Shown here piece after piece: positions 43,742-59,983 of a stretch of DNA of 64,000 nt. Under the pieces are notes generated by a model. That model did not search any database. It was not told the origin of the DNA and saw only the letters and a list, made by a program, of their open reading frames with translations. Each line of letters opens with the position of its first letter. Within the stretch, counting starts at the first letter, position 1. The position numbers and the translations under genes were made by a program. Source of the stretch: DATHTC01 sp963746805 (GTDB taxonomy: Bacteria; Actinomycetota; Thermoleophilia; Gaiellales; Gaiellaceae); NCBI GenBank assembly GCA_963746805.1, contig CAVVCQ010000003.1, positions 1-64,000 on the forward strand. The letters are read 5' to 3'.

Positions 43742-44791
43742 ATGCCCGGAGGGATGCGCCGCCCGGCCCGCCTCGCCGCCGCGTTCCTCGCGCTGCTCGT
43801 CCTCGCACCCGCCGCCGGCGCCGCGAAGCCTGCGCCGAGCTGGGCGAAGGCGGAGATCGCGATCGTCGTCGCGCAGGGGCTGATGGCGCCCGACGCCGCC
43901 TCGTTCCGCCCGGACGACCCGCTGACGCGCGGCGAGCTGGCCGAGCTCGTGACGGGCCTGACCGGGCTCCCGCAGCCGGCTCCGGCCGATCCCGTCGCGA
44001 CGGTCACGCTGGCCGAGCTCGACTCCCGGCTCGTACGGACGCTCGGGCTGCAGGACGCGGCCGCCGCCTTCACGATGGGTGCGCGGTCGGCGGGCCTCGC
44101 CCCGCCGGGCCGGTTCGGCACCGAGATCGTCGCGCGGCTGCTCGGCCTGCGGACGAACCATCCCGCCGCGCAGGACGCGCTCGAGCTGCGCCCCAACGAC
44201 CCCGTCACGCGCGCCGAGGCGGCCTACTCCGCCGCGCGGATCCTGCGCTTCCGCGGCGGCGAGGTCGACGCCGTTCGCGCCGCGGCCGCCACCTTCGTCC
44301 TCCCGGAGCTGACCACGTGGCAGCGCGCGATCCTCGGCAAGGCCTTCTCGTTCGTCGGCTTCCCCTACGTCTGGGGCGGCGAGAGCGAGAGCCGGACCGG
44401 CCCGTACGGCCCGCAGGCCCAGGGCGGCTTCGACTGCTCCGGCTTCGTCTGGCGCGTCTACAAGCTCCAGCCGTATCCCGGCGCCGCGGCGCTCGCCGCC
44501 ACCCTCCGCGGGCGGACGACCTTCGCGATGAGTGCCGAGGTCTCCGCGCCGAAGCGGATCCCGTTCGCGCAGCTCGCGCCGGGCGACGTCGTCTTCTTCG
44601 GCGCGAAGGGCCCGCGGTCGAAGCCGGCACAGGTCGACCACATGGGCATCGCCGTCGGCGGCGGCTGGATGGTCCACTCGTCGAGCGCGGGAACGACGCT
44701 CGTGCCGCTCGCCGGCTGGTACCGCGACCGCTTCGCCTGGGCCCGACGGCCGCTCGCCGAGGCCGGCCTCGACGCGTCGTTCCTCGGCTAG
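43742..44791 (+). CDS. Exported NlpC/P60 peptidase with SLH-like N-terminus
   Basis: About 349 residues. A signal peptide (RLAAAFLALLVLAPAAGAAK) is followed by two SLH-like stretches (AEIAIVVAQGLMAPDAASFR, and LELRPNDPVTRAEAAYSAAR) that could hold the protein on the cell wall. The C-terminal NlpC/P60 domain has the catalytic Cys in GGFDCSGFVWRVYK and His residues in VDHMGIAVGGGWMVH. The family cuts peptidoglycan stem peptides. The start could be ATG 43742 or 43754; I cannot decide. Confidence 0.9.
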   Translation: MPGGMRRPARLAAAFLALLVLAPAAGAAKPAPSWAKAEIAIVVAQGLMAPDAASFRPDDPLTRGELAELVTGLTGLPQPAPADPVATVTLAELDSRLVRTLGLQDAAAAFTMGARSAGLAPPGRFGTEIVARLLGLRTNHPAAQDALELRPNDPVTRAEAAYSAARILRFRGGEVDAVRAAAATFVLPELTTWQRAILGKAFSFVGFPYVWGGESESRTGPYGPQAQGGFDCSGFVWRVYKLQPYPGAAALAATLRGRTTFAMSAEVSAPKRIPFAQLAPGDVVFFGAKGPRSKPAQVDHMGIAVGGGWMVHSSSAGTTLVPLAGWYRDRFAWARRPLAEAGLDASFLG

Positions 44792-45180
44792 CCCTCGAAG
44801 TCCATGTAGACGAACGACCACTGGTGGCCGTCGAGGTCGCGGAAGCCGCGCATGTACATGCCGCCCCCGTCGATCGCCTCGCCCAGCGCCTCGGCCCCGG
44901 CGGCGGCGGCCTTCCCGGCGAGCTCGTCGACCTGCTCGCGGCTCTCGGCCGAGAGCCCGAGGACGACCTCCCGGCTGCGCGACGTGTCGGCGATGTCCTG
45001 CGGCTGGATGAAGCCCCGGAAGAACGGCTCGACCGCCAGCATCACTGAGGTCTCGTCACTGACGATCATCCGCGTGGCGTTCTCGTCCGTGAACTCCTGA
45101 TCGAACGCGAAGCCGATGCTGCGGAAGAACTCGGTGGCCCTGCCCAGGTCCTTGACGGGCAGGTTGATGAACGTCTGCAT
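44788..45180 (-). CDS. VOC-family (glyoxalase-like) protein
   Basis: A 130-residue protein with the beta-alpha-beta-beta-beta pattern of VOC proteins: MQTFINLPVKDLGRATEFFR, ATRMIVSDETSVMLAVEPFF, EALGEAIDGGGMYMRGFRDL and DGHQWSFVYMDFEG. It matches the bleomycin-resistance/PhnB-like subgroup often annotated as lactoylglutathione lyase-like; the metal set is incomplete and the reaction is unknown. Its 3' end overlaps the convergent NlpC/P60 gene by 4 bp. Confidence 0.88.
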   Translation of the reverse strand: MQTFINLPVKDLGRATEFFRSIGFAFDQEFTDENATRMIVSDETSVMLAVEPFFRGFIQPQDIADTSRSREVVLGLSAESREQVDELAGKAAAAGAEALGEAIDGGGMYMRGFRDLDGHQWSFVYMDFEG

Positions 45181-45270
45181 TCTGTGCGCTCCCTTCTCGC
45201 GGCGAGACCGTCTCGCGATGGAGACCTGCGCGCGCCGCGGAAGTCATCGGTTCGTGCAAAGCCCAATTTG

Positions 45271-45303
45271 GTGCGGGATCTCGCACATTCCCCCGTACGG
45301 GGG
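45271..45303. promoter_or_regulatory. Two adjacent palindromes in a divergent promoter region
   Basis: The 190-bp region between the VOC gene and a 31-residue peptide contains two symmetric elements. GTGCGGGATCTCGCAC at 45271-45286 is a 5-bp arm repeat around a GATC core. CCCCCGTACGGGGG at 45290-45303 is a perfect 14-bp palindrome. Their closeness (4 bp apart) suggests a paired regulator site for the small peptide and GGDEF/HD-GYP genes. Role inferred. Confidence 0.45.
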
Positions 45304-45370
45304 ATGAAGGAGAGCCGCCCCAGCACGCACAATCCACCTCGTCTGGCGTCCGAGTTGGGGAGGTAGTTCG

Positions 45371-45466
45371 ATGTTGCAGTGGAATGCGCGCTTTGCGGTG
45401 ATCCTGGCGACGGCGGCCGTGTTCGCAGCCCACCTCGGGTGGGGCTGGACCGGCTGGCAGTGGTAA
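45371..45466 (+). CDS. 31-residue single-helix membrane peptide
   Basis: ATG 45371 follows a very good ribosome site (GGGGAGGTAG). The product reads MLQWNARFAVILATAAVFAA followed by HLGWGWTGWQW and stop: one transmembrane helix with a Trp/Gly-rich end at the membrane surface. It ends 27 bp before the GGDEF/HD-GYP start, so co-expression is likely. No family is known to me, but the ribosome site and composition support a real peptide. Confidence 0.6.
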   Translation: MLQWNARFAVILATAAVFAAHLGWGWTGWQW

Positions 45467-45493
45467 GCGGCTAAGGCGGAGGGACAGGGTCCG

Positions 45494-47299
45494 GTGAGCT
45501 CGAGGGGGGCTCTCCCGGCTCGGCTGCTCGCGGTACTCGTCCCGGTCTGGGCGGCGGGCCTTGCCATCATCGTCGTCGCGGCCTACGGGTTCGCGACGAC
45601 ACCGCGCGATACGGCCGACCTGGTCGGCATCGCGACGCTCTTCCTCGTCGTCCTGATCGCCGAGCGCCATCCCGTGCCGGTGGACGGGATCGACACGCGC
45701 GGCGTCTCGCTCGGCGTCGTCTTCGCGGTCTCGGCGGTCGTGCTCTTCGGTTGGGAGACCGGGGCGCTCGTCTGGGTCGGCGCGCTCGTGGTCGCGAACC
45801 TGATCGACCACCGGCCGATGATCCGGATGTCGTACAACGCGGCGACGTTCGCGATCGGCTGCGCCGTGGCGGGGCTGCTCATCGCGCCGTTCGACGGCGA
45901 CGACCCGGCCTCGCTGCTCGCACGCGTCGTGATCGCGTTCGTCGCGCAGTTCGCGGTCAACTGGCTGCTGCTGAGCCTCGTCGTCTCGGTCAGCGCCGAG
46001 CGGCCGTTCCTGCCGGTCGCGTGGACGAACCTGCAGTCGGTGATCGTCCCGGTCGGGCTGATGGCCTCGGCGGCCCTGATGCTCGTCGTGCTCTGGGAGC
46101 GGTCGCCGTTCTTCGCCGCGGCCCTGATCGGCCCGCTGCTCGCGATCGCGCTCTACCAGCGCTCGACCCACCGCGCGATGCGTGCGATGCGCCTCGCCCT
46201 CACCGACCCGCTGACCGGGCTCGGCAACCACCGTCACTTCCACGAGCGCCTGCAGCGCGAGCTGCTCGACGCGCAGGAGCGCAGCACCCCGCTCTCGCTC
46301 GTGCTGCTCGACATCGACGACTTCAAGGCGATCAACGACCGTTTCGGGCACCCCACCGGCGACCGCGTCCTCTCGCAGCTCGCGACGCGGCTGCGCCAGG
46401 GCGGCGAGGGCTTCCGGCTCGGCGGCGACGAGTTCGCCGTCCTCCTGCCCAACTCGGCCGAGCACGACGCCCAGCTGGCAGCCGCGTCGATCGTCGAGCG
46501 CCTCGCGACCACGTCGCTCGACCCCGGCGTCGAGATGACGGTCAGCGCGGGCGTCGCCACCTACCCGTCGCAGGGCGTCGGCCGCGACGAGCTGATCCGG
46601 CTCGCCGACAGCGCGCTCTACTGGGCGAAGGAGCACGGCAAGAACCAGGTCCGCGTGTACCGGCCGGACGTGGTCGAGCTCGCCGAGCTGAAGCGACTCG
46701 CAAGCGGCGCCGACAAGGCCGCGCGCTACCGCGCGGCCGCCTCGCTCGCGAAGGCCGTCGACGCGCGCGACGTCTACACCGGCAGCCATTCGGGCCGCGT
46801 CTCCGACCTCGCGGCGCGAATCGCCGTCCGGCTCGGGCAGAGCGACGAGCTGGTCGAGCTGACCCGCCTCGCCGGCAGCCTCCACGACCTCGGGAAGCTC
46901 GCGATCCCGGAGGAGATCCTGCGCAAGCCGGGCCCGCTCTCCGAGGCGGAGCGGCTCGTGCTCGAGCGGCATCCGCAGATCGGCTACCGGATGCTCGAGA
47001 GCCTCGGCGTCGACCCGCTCGCCGACTGGGTGCTCCACCACCACGAGCGCTGGGACGGCGCGGGGTATCCCGAAGGGCTCTCGGGCGAGTCGATCCCCCT
47101 CGGCGCGCGCATCATCTTCGTCGCCGACGCCTACGACGCGATGACCTCCGACCGGGTCTACCGCCCGCGCCTCACCGACGAGGAGGCCGTCGCGGAGCTG
47201 CGCCGCTGCGCCGGGACCCAGTTCGACCCGGCCGTGGTAACCGCCTTCGCCGAGGAGCTCGGCTACGACAAGCCGCAGCTCCGCGCCGTCGTCGCCTAG
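45494..47299 (+). CDS. Membrane GGDEF/HD-GYP cyclic-di-GMP protein
   Basis: A 601-residue protein from GTG 45494, preceded by GGAGGGACAGG. Residues 10-220 hold about six to seven transmembrane helices (a MASE-like sensor). The GGDEF domain follows (TDPLTGLGNHRHFHERL), with an intact active-site GGDEF at residues 310-314, so it should make c-di-GMP. The C-terminal HD-GYP domain has SLHDLGKLAIPEEI and HHHERWDGAGYPEGL, all metal-binding residues expected for c-di-GMP breakdown. Having both activities suggests internal switching; which one dominates is not visible. Confidence 0.94.
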   Translation: MSSRGALPARLLAVLVPVWAAGLAIIVVAAYGFATTPRDTADLVGIATLFLVVLIAERHPVPVDGIDTRGVSLGVVFAVSAVVLFGWETGALVWVGALVVANLIDHRPMIRMSYNAATFAIGCAVAGLLIAPFDGDDPASLLARVVIAFVAQFAVNWLLLSLVVSVSAERPFLPVAWTNLQSVIVPVGLMASAALMLVVLWERSPFFAAALIGPLLAIALYQRSTHRAMRAMRLALTDPLTGLGNHRHFHERLQRELLDAQERSTPLSLVLLDIDDFKAINDRFGHPTGDRVLSQLATRLRQGGEGFRLGGDEFAVLLPNSAEHDAQLAAASIVERLATTSLDPGVEMTVSAGVATYPSQGVGRDELIRLADSALYWAKEHGKNQVRVYRPDVVELAELKRLASGADKAARYRAAASLAKAVDARDVYTGSHSGRVSDLAARIAVRLGQSDELVELTRLAGSLHDLGKLAIPEEILRKPGPLSEAERLVLERHPQIGYRMLESLGVDPLADWVLHHHERWDGAGYPEGLSGESIPLGARIIFVADAYDAMTSDRVYRPRLTDEEAVAELRRCAGTQFDPAVVTAFAEELGYDKPQLRAVVA

Positions 47300-48147
47300 C
47301 CCGCCGCCGGCGCGGCGATCCGGCCGGCCCGCACCGCCGCGCCGAGCAGGGCCCAGTCCGAATCGGACACGTTGGTCTCCGCGAGGTAGACGGAGAAGCC
47401 CTGGGAGCCCGCCCGCGCCGACGCCTCGAGCAGCCGCACGTAGGCGTCGATCGGCGCCGTGACCGCCGACGTGTACGTCCCGATCGTCGGATGGACGCGG
47501 TCGGGCTGGAAGATCCCGGTCGCGCCGCGGAAGCAGTCGCGCGGCGCGGTGAGCATCCCGTGCTGGTTCACGTACGCCTGCGGAAGGAAGGCGAAGTCGC
47601 GGTCGGCCCACGCGGCCCAGTCGAGGTCCTGCTGGTCGGCGCGGCAGTACGACGAGACGGCCGCCGGCACCGCGCCGGTGAACTGCCGGAACGAGCGCGC
47701 GAACTCGAGCGAGCGGTTCCAGCGCAGGGCGCTCGTGCCGTCGAGGTTCGTGTACTTGTACTCCTCCTCGGCGTTCGCGACGTAGAAGCCGAGGCGCAGC
47801 CGGCGCAGGAGCGCGACCGCGACCCCGGCCTCCTGGCGCGGTGCCGTGCGCAGCACGCCCCAGCCGCCGAGCGGCGGCCCGTCGGCAGCCCGGTACCGCT
47901 CGATCCAGCCGGGCTCGACCGGGTCGACCTCGACACCCTCGTGGAGCCGGAGCGCGGCCCAGGAGAAGCCCGCTGCCCGCAGGGTGCGGGCAAGGAGCAC
48001 GGGGTCGACCGACTCCTCGTGCCAGACGAACGCGCCGGCACCCGCCCACGGCGGTGCGACCGTCGGGATCGAGGGATGCGGCGGGCGGGCGGCCGCGGCC
48101 CCGACGACGACGGCGGCGGCAAAGGCGACGGCGACGAGACGCCCCAC
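47296..48147 (-). CDS. Exported protein of unknown function, possible TIM-barrel glycosidase fold
   Basis: A 283-residue protein with a signal peptide (LVAVAFAAAVVVGAAAARPP). The rest shows alternating strands and helices that could form a barrel: AFVWHEESVDPVLLARTLRA, FSWAALRLHEGVEVDP, RLGFYVANAEEEYKYTNLDG and GSQGFSVYLAETNVSDSDWA. The YxANxEEEY piece is the type of acidic segment found in DUF1906/GH25-like enzymes. I cannot name a family. Convergent with the GGDEF/HD-GYP gene, with a 4-bp overlap. Confidence 0.6.
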   Translation of the reverse strand: MGRLVAVAFAAAVVVGAAAARPPHPSIPTVAPPWAGAGAFVWHEESVDPVLLARTLRAAGFSWAALRLHEGVEVDPVEPGWIERYRAADGPPLGGWGVLRTAPRQEAGVAVALLRRLRLGFYVANAEEEYKYTNLDGTSALRWNRSLEFARSFRQFTGAVPAAVSSYCRADQQDLDWAAWADRDFAFLPQAYVNQHGMLTAPRDCFRGATGIFQPDRVHPTIGTYTSAVTAPIDAYVRLLEASARAGSQGFSVYLAETNVSDSDWALLGAAVRAGRIAAPAAG

Positions 48148-48190
48148 GGGCGAACGCTAGCGCCCGGTTCGTTAGCGAGAAGTGATTTCG

Positions 48191-49316
48191 TCAGCGGCGC
48201 AGTCTGCGGAACGCCGAGCTCCCGGCGACGAGGAGGAAGCCGCCGGCCGAGAGGACGAGGAGCGCGAGCAGGAGCACGGCCGCGCGCCCGCCGACCGCGT
48301 CGCCGGGCGAGAGGTTCGGGAGCGCGGCCAGGCCGCCTCCGTCGCCGCTCTGGTCCACGACCACGGGCTCGTCGGCGGCCGGCGGAGAGCTCGTCTCGCT
48401 GCCGCTCCGCGTGGAGGTCGGTCCCGAGGTCCTGCGCTCGCCCGCGACGAGACGCGACGACGCGAGCAACGCGGCCGCGCCGAGCGCGCAGTCCCGCGGC
48501 ACGTAGCGGACCTGGCTCACGTGCGGGCGTCCGCGCGCGTCGTAGCGGAGCGACACGGCCAGCTTCCCGAGAACGCGCCGGGCGCCCCCGGTGGTGTCGA
48601 GGACCTCGACGCGGAACACGCCGGTGGCGAGACGGCCTCCGCGCACGCGCCCGTTCAGCGGGACGACGTTCGTGCCGCGGCGGCCGTGGACGACGAGGCG
48701 GCCCGCCACCCGACACGTCTCGCCCGGGCCGCGGAAGAGGACGGTCAGCTCGCGTGGCCGCGTCAGCGTCAGCACGAGCCTGCGCGCGCCCACGCGTCCG
48801 GGCTGGCGCCGCGTGCGGAGGGTCGGCGCGGCGCGCACCGCTGCACCCGTGGGCACGGCGGTCGTCGCGGGCGTCCCGGCGGCCGCCGGGGTCGCGCCGG
48901 GCCGCTGCGGCGGAGGACCCGGACGGCGCGGAGGCCAGGGCCGACGGCGCAGACGGTGTAGAAGGAGCAGTGGGAGTCGAGGGCGCGGAGCCGCCGACCG
49001 CCCCGACCACGTTCGTCGCGGTCGTCGTCACCGGCGCGACCGCCGTCGTCACGGCCGACACGACCGTCTCGACCGGAGGAGGCGGCGGTGGAAGCGTGAC
49101 CGCGGTCGTGACCGGCGCCGGCGGCAGCGTCACGGTCGTCGTCACGGGCAGCGGCGGGGGCGGCGGAACAGCGACCGTCGCCGTCGCGACCGGCGTCGTC
49201 ACGGACAGGGTGGGGAGCGGCGGCAGCGCGCCCGTCGCAGCGGACGCAGCGACAGCGGCGGCGACCCCGAGACCGCCCGCCACGCCCGCGACCGCTGCGA
49301 ACGTGCACTTCCGCAT
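48191..49316 (-). CDS. Pro/Thr-rich surface protein with C-terminal anchor, one surplus base
   Basis: ATG 49316 opens a signal peptide (AAVAGVAGGLGVAAAVAASA). A long Pro/Val/Thr region follows (PPPPPLPVTTTVTLPPAPVT, then SAPSTPTAPSTPSAPS). One base must be dropped near 48897 to continue as GATPAAAGTPATTAVPTGAA and then a beta-rich domain (RRLVLTLTRPRELTVLFRGP) with Cys pairs. The protein ends in an Asp/Gly-rich linker and a transmembrane helix (AAVLLLALLVLSAGGFLLVA) plus Arg tail. After correction it has 374 residues. It looks like a wall-spanning stalk with an outer beta-sandwich; function unknown. Confidence 0.7.
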
Positions 49317-49358
49317 ATCGACACAACGACCGTCGCGCCCGAATGGATACGGCCGCTG

Positions 49359-50945
49359 CTACAGCGGGATGTTCCCGTGCTTGCGCCGTGGCCGCGGCTC
49401 GCGCTTCGTGAGCGCCGTCTCGAGCGCGGACACGAGCGCCGGCCGGGTGCGGCGCGGCTCGATCACCTCGTCGACGTACCCCCGCTCGGCCGCCACGTAC
49501 GGGTTCGCGAACCGCTCCTTGTAGTCCGCGATCAGCTCGGCGCGCCGCTCCTCGGCGTCGTCCGCCTCCGCGAGCTCCTTGCGGAAGACGATGTTGACCG
49601 CGCCCTCCGGCCCCATCACGGCGACCTCGGCCGTCGGCCACGCGAAGTTGAAGTCGGCGCGGATGTGCTTCGAGCTCATGACGTCGTAGGCGCCGCCGTA
49701 GGCCTTCCGCGTGATCACCGCGAGCTTCGGCACCGTCGCCTCGGCATAGGCATAGAGCAGCTTCGCGCCGTGGCGGATGATCCCGCCCCACTCCTGCGCC
49801 GTCCCGGGGAGGAACCCCGGCACGTCGACGAAGGTGACGAGCGGGACGTTGAACGCGTCGCAGGTGCGCACGAAGCGGGCCGCCTTCACCGACGAGTCGA
49901 TGTCGAGCACGCCCGCGAGCGACCGGGGCTGGTTGCCGACGACGCCGACCGCGTGCCCGCCGAGGCGCGCGAAGCCGCAGACGACGTTCTCCGCCCAGCG
50001 CTCGTGCACCTCGAGGAAGTCGCCGTCGTCCATCACGCGGCGGATCACGTCGTGCATGTCGTACGGCTTGTTCGGGTTGTCCGGGATCAGCGTGTCGAGG
50101 TCGGCGTCCTCGCGATCGGCCGGGTCGGTCGGCGCCGCATACGGCGACCGCTCGAGGTTGTTCTGCGGCAGGAAGGAGAGGAGCAGCCGCGCGTCGTCGA
50201 GGCAGGCCTCCTCGTCCGGTGAGACGAAGTGCGCCACGCCCGACTTCGTCGCGTGCGTGACCGCGCCGCCGAGGTCCTCGAACGAGACCTCCTCCCCCGT
50301 CACCGTCTTCACCACGTCGGGGCCGGTGATGAACATGTACGACGAGCCCTCGACCATGAACACGAAGTCGGTGATCGCGGGCGAGTAGACGGCACCCCCC
50401 GCGCTCGGCCCCATCACGAGCGAGAGCTGCGGCACGACGCCCGAGGCCTGCACGTTCCGCCAGAAGATCTCCGCGTAGCCCGCGAGCGAGACGACGCCCT
50501 CCTGGATCCGCGCGCCGCCGGAGTCGTTGATCCCGACGACGGGGCAGCCGTACTTCACGGCCAGGTCCATGACCTTGCAGATCTTCTCCGCGAACACCTC
50601 CGAGAGGGAGCCGCCGAACACGGTGAAGTCCTGCGAGAAGAGGAAGACCTTGCGGCCGAAGACGGTGCCGTAGCCGGTGACGACCGCGTCGCCCCACGGC
50701 CGCCGCTCGAGCATCCCGAAGTTCGGCTCGCGGTGGCGGACGTACCGGTCGAGCTCGACGAACGAGCCGGGGTCGCAGAAGCGCTCGGCGCGCTCGCGGG
50801 CGAGCAGCTTTCCCGCCTCGCGGTGCTTCGCGACGGCCTGCTCGGTGCCGGCGTGGCGAGCCTCGTCGCGGAGCTCCTGCAGGCGGCGCAGCTTCGCCTC
50901 GGTGGCGTTCTCCGAGGTGTCGGGCCTGTCGTCGGTCGTCGCCAC
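49359..50945 (-). CDS. Acyl-CoA carboxylase beta subunit (carboxyltransferase)
   Basis: A 528-residue carboxyltransferase that moves CO2 from carboxybiotin to acetyl- or propionyl-CoA. N-terminal crotonase-like half: LFSQDFTVFGGSLSEVFAEK and VVGINDSGGARIQEGVVSLA (first oxyanion hole). C-terminal half: LVTFVDVPGFLPGTAQEWGG and AYGGAYDVMSSKHIRADFNF. It ends KHGNIPL, typical of PccB/AccD5-like proteins. Partner alpha subunit at 41.2-43.0 kb. The acyl substrate cannot be told by eye. Confidence 0.94.
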   Translation of the reverse strand: MATTDDRPDTSENATEAKLRRLQELRDEARHAGTEQAVAKHREAGKLLARERAERFCDPGSFVELDRYVRHREPNFGMLERRPWGDAVVTGYGTVFGRKVFLFSQDFTVFGGSLSEVFAEKICKVMDLAVKYGCPVVGINDSGGARIQEGVVSLAGYAEIFWRNVQASGVVPQLSLVMGPSAGGAVYSPAITDFVFMVEGSSYMFITGPDVVKTVTGEEVSFEDLGGAVTHATKSGVAHFVSPDEEACLDDARLLLSFLPQNNLERSPYAAPTDPADREDADLDTLIPDNPNKPYDMHDVIRRVMDDGDFLEVHERWAENVVCGFARLGGHAVGVVGNQPRSLAGVLDIDSSVKAARFVRTCDAFNVPLVTFVDVPGFLPGTAQEWGGIIRHGAKLLYAYAEATVPKLAVITRKAYGGAYDVMSSKHIRADFNFAWPTAEVAVMGPEGAVNIVFRKELAEADDAEERRAELIADYKERFANPYVAAERGYVDEVIEPRRTRPALVSALETALTKREPRPRRKHGNIPL

Positions 50946-50959
50946 GGCCTGAGCCTAGT

Positions 50960-51943
50960 ATGGGCGGCGCGATGCCGCTGCCCCCGCTCGACCGGTCGAC
51001 CATCTGGGCGTACGAGGACGGGCAGCCGGGGCGCTTCTACTACCAGCGCAACGGCAACCCGGTGGTCGCGGCCGCGGAGGCCGCGCTCGGCGCGCTCGAG
51101 GGCGGGCACGCCGTGCTGTTCCCGTCGGGTGCCGGCGCGACCACGGGCCTCGTCCTCGCCACGCTCGAGCCCGGCGCGACGATCGCCCTGGCCCGCGACG
51201 CCTACTACGGCACCGGCGTCACCTTCCGCGCGCTCGAGCGCTGGGGCCTCCGCCACGTCGAGTACGACCAGTCCGGCGAGCCGCCGACGGAGGCCGACCT
51301 CGTCTGGGTCGAGGCGCCGTCGAACCCGCTCCTGTCGATGCCGGACCTGAAGCTCGCCGCCGCCCACCCGGCACCGCTCCTCGTCGACGCGACGGCCGCC
51401 ACGCCGGTCAACCTGCGGCCGCTCGAGCACGGCGCCGACCACGTCCTCCACAGCGCGACGAAGTTCCTCGCCGGCCACCACGACGTCCTCCTCGGCGCGG
51501 TCGTGTGCCGCACGGCCGAGGACGCGGAGCGGATCGGCGCGTTCCGCAACGCCACGGGCAACGTCCCCGCGCCCGACCCGGCCTGGCTGCTGCTCCGCAG
51601 CCTCGAGACGCTCGAGGTGCGCATGGCGCGGCACACGGCGTCGGCGACGGAGCTCGCGCGACGGCTCGGCGAGCACCCGAAGGTGGAGCGCGTCCGCTAC
51701 CCCGGGTTCGGCGGGATGCTCTCCTTCGACGTCGCCGGCGGGCACGACGCGGCGCTGCGCGTGGAGACCGGGACGGCGGCCATCGTGAACGCCACGAGCC
51801 TCGGCGGCACCACCACGACGCTCGAGACGCGGACGCGCTGGGAGGGCGACCGCGTCCCGGCTAACTTAGTTCGCCTGTCGGTCGGGCTGGAGGACGTGGA
51901 GCGACTCTGGGACGACCTCGCGCAGGCGCTCGACCGCGCCTGA
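50960..51943 (+). CDS. Cys/Met-metabolism PLP enzyme, short
   Basis: A 327-residue (323 from ATG 50972) fold-type I enzyme of the cystathionine gamma-synthase/lyase family. The segments include FYYQRNGNPVVAAAEAALGA, VLFPSGAGATTGLVLATLEP, VWVEAPSNPLLSMPDL and the PLP lysine in LHSATKFLAGHHDVLLG. SLGGTTTTLETRTRWEG and NLVRLSVGLEDVERLWDDL end it. It is about 50 residues shorter than usual, mainly at the N-terminus and in loops, but complete at the active site. It could act in trans-sulfuration or as a methionine/homocysteine lyase. Confidence 0.9.
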   Translation: MGGAMPLPPLDRSTIWAYEDGQPGRFYYQRNGNPVVAAAEAALGALEGGHAVLFPSGAGATTGLVLATLEPGATIALARDAYYGTGVTFRALERWGLRHVEYDQSGEPPTEADLVWVEAPSNPLLSMPDLKLAAAHPAPLLVDATAATPVNLRPLEHGADHVLHSATKFLAGHHDVLLGAVVCRTAEDAERIGAFRNATGNVPAPDPAWLLLRSLETLEVRMARHTASATELARRLGEHPKVERVRYPGFGGMLSFDVAGGHDAALRVETGTAAIVNATSLGGTTTTLETRTRWEGDRVPANLVRLSVGLEDVERLWDDLAQALDRA

Positions 51944-52136
51944 GGCGGCCGTTTTCCCCGTCTGAACGCGGAAAAGCGCCCCACGAGGCCCGTTTGCGGG
52001 CGTGAAGGCTCGCGCTCGCGGGTACAACACAACCCGTTCCGAGGGTCGTGAATCGAGGGCATCCCTGCGCAGCGAACGGCAGGCAGCCGCGGCGAGCGGT
52101 CCTCTCCCCGTCCCCCCGCACAGGAGAGAGAGCCAG
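51944..52136 (+). promoter_or_regulatory. Leader region of the HAMP-array kinase operon
   Basis: This 193-bp gap contains a weak inverted repeat TTTTCC-N12-GGAAAA (51952-51975) that may end the PLP-enzyme transcript. TACAAC (52022-52027) is a possible -10 box without a clear -35. The ribosome site AGGAGAGAGAG (52121-52131) lies just before GTG 52137. Open frame continues upstream of the GTG but is Arg/Ser-rich and not homologous. Confidence 0.4.
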
Positions 52137-59116
<6,980 letters not shown>

Positions 59117-59132
<16 letters not shown>

Positions 59133-59983
59133 CCCACGACGACGGGGACCCCCGCGTCCCCCGCGACCCGGAGCTCGAGCGCCTCGAGCTGGAGCTGCTG
59201 CTCGAGGCGATCCACCGGCGCTACGGGTTCGACTTCCGCGAGTACGCGCCTGCCTCGCTGAAGCGGCGCGTCTGGCGGCGGATCCGGGCCGAGGGGCTCG
59301 ACTCCGTCTCGGGCCTGCAGGAGGCCGTCCTCCACGAGCCGGTCGTGATGGAGCGGCTCCTCCTCGACCTGTCGATCAACGTCACCTCGATGTTCCGCGA
59401 CCCGACCTTCTACACCGCGTTCCGCGCGCAGGTCGTGCCGCTCCTCAAGACGTGGCCGTTCGTCCGCCTCTGGAACGCCGGCTGCTCGACCGGCGAGGAG
59501 ACGTACTCGCTCGCGATCCTGCTGCGCGAGGAGGGGCTGTACGACCGCTCCCGGATCTATGCGACCGACATCAACGAGGCGGTGCTCGAGCGGGCGCGGG
59601 CGGGCGTGTTCCCGCTCGAGAAGATGCAGGAGTACACGCAGAACTACCTCCGCGCCGGCGGCACGAGCGCGTTCTCGGAGTACTACCTCGCGGCCTACGA
59701 CGGGGCGCAGTTCCAGCGCTCGCTGATGGACAACGTCGTCTTCGCGCAGCACAACCTCGCCTCGGACCGCTCGTTCAACGAGTTCCACGCGATCGTGTGC
59801 CGCAACGTGATGATCTACTTCGACCGCTCGCTGCAGGACCGCGTCCACGAGCTGTTCTACGAGAGCCTCGCGATGTTCGGCGTCCTCGTTCTCGGCCACA
59901 AGGAGTCGATCCGCTTCACGCGGTTCGCCGACCGCTACGAGGAGCTCGACGCGGGCGAGCGCATCTACCGGAAGGTCGCGTGA
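59117..59983 (+). CDS. cheR: CheR-type protein methyltransferase
   Basis: A 288-residue SAM-dependent methyltransferase that adds methyl groups to Glu side chains. The N-terminal domain (LLEAIHRRYGFDFREYAPAS) precedes NVTSMFRDPTFYTAFR. The SAM site is VRLWNAGCSTGEETYSLAIL, with IYATDINEAVLERARAGVF and the CRNVMIYFDRSLQ motif. GTG 59117 lies 16 bases inside the kinase gene. No chemoreceptor is encoded nearby, so its substrate is an open question. Confidence 0.93.
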
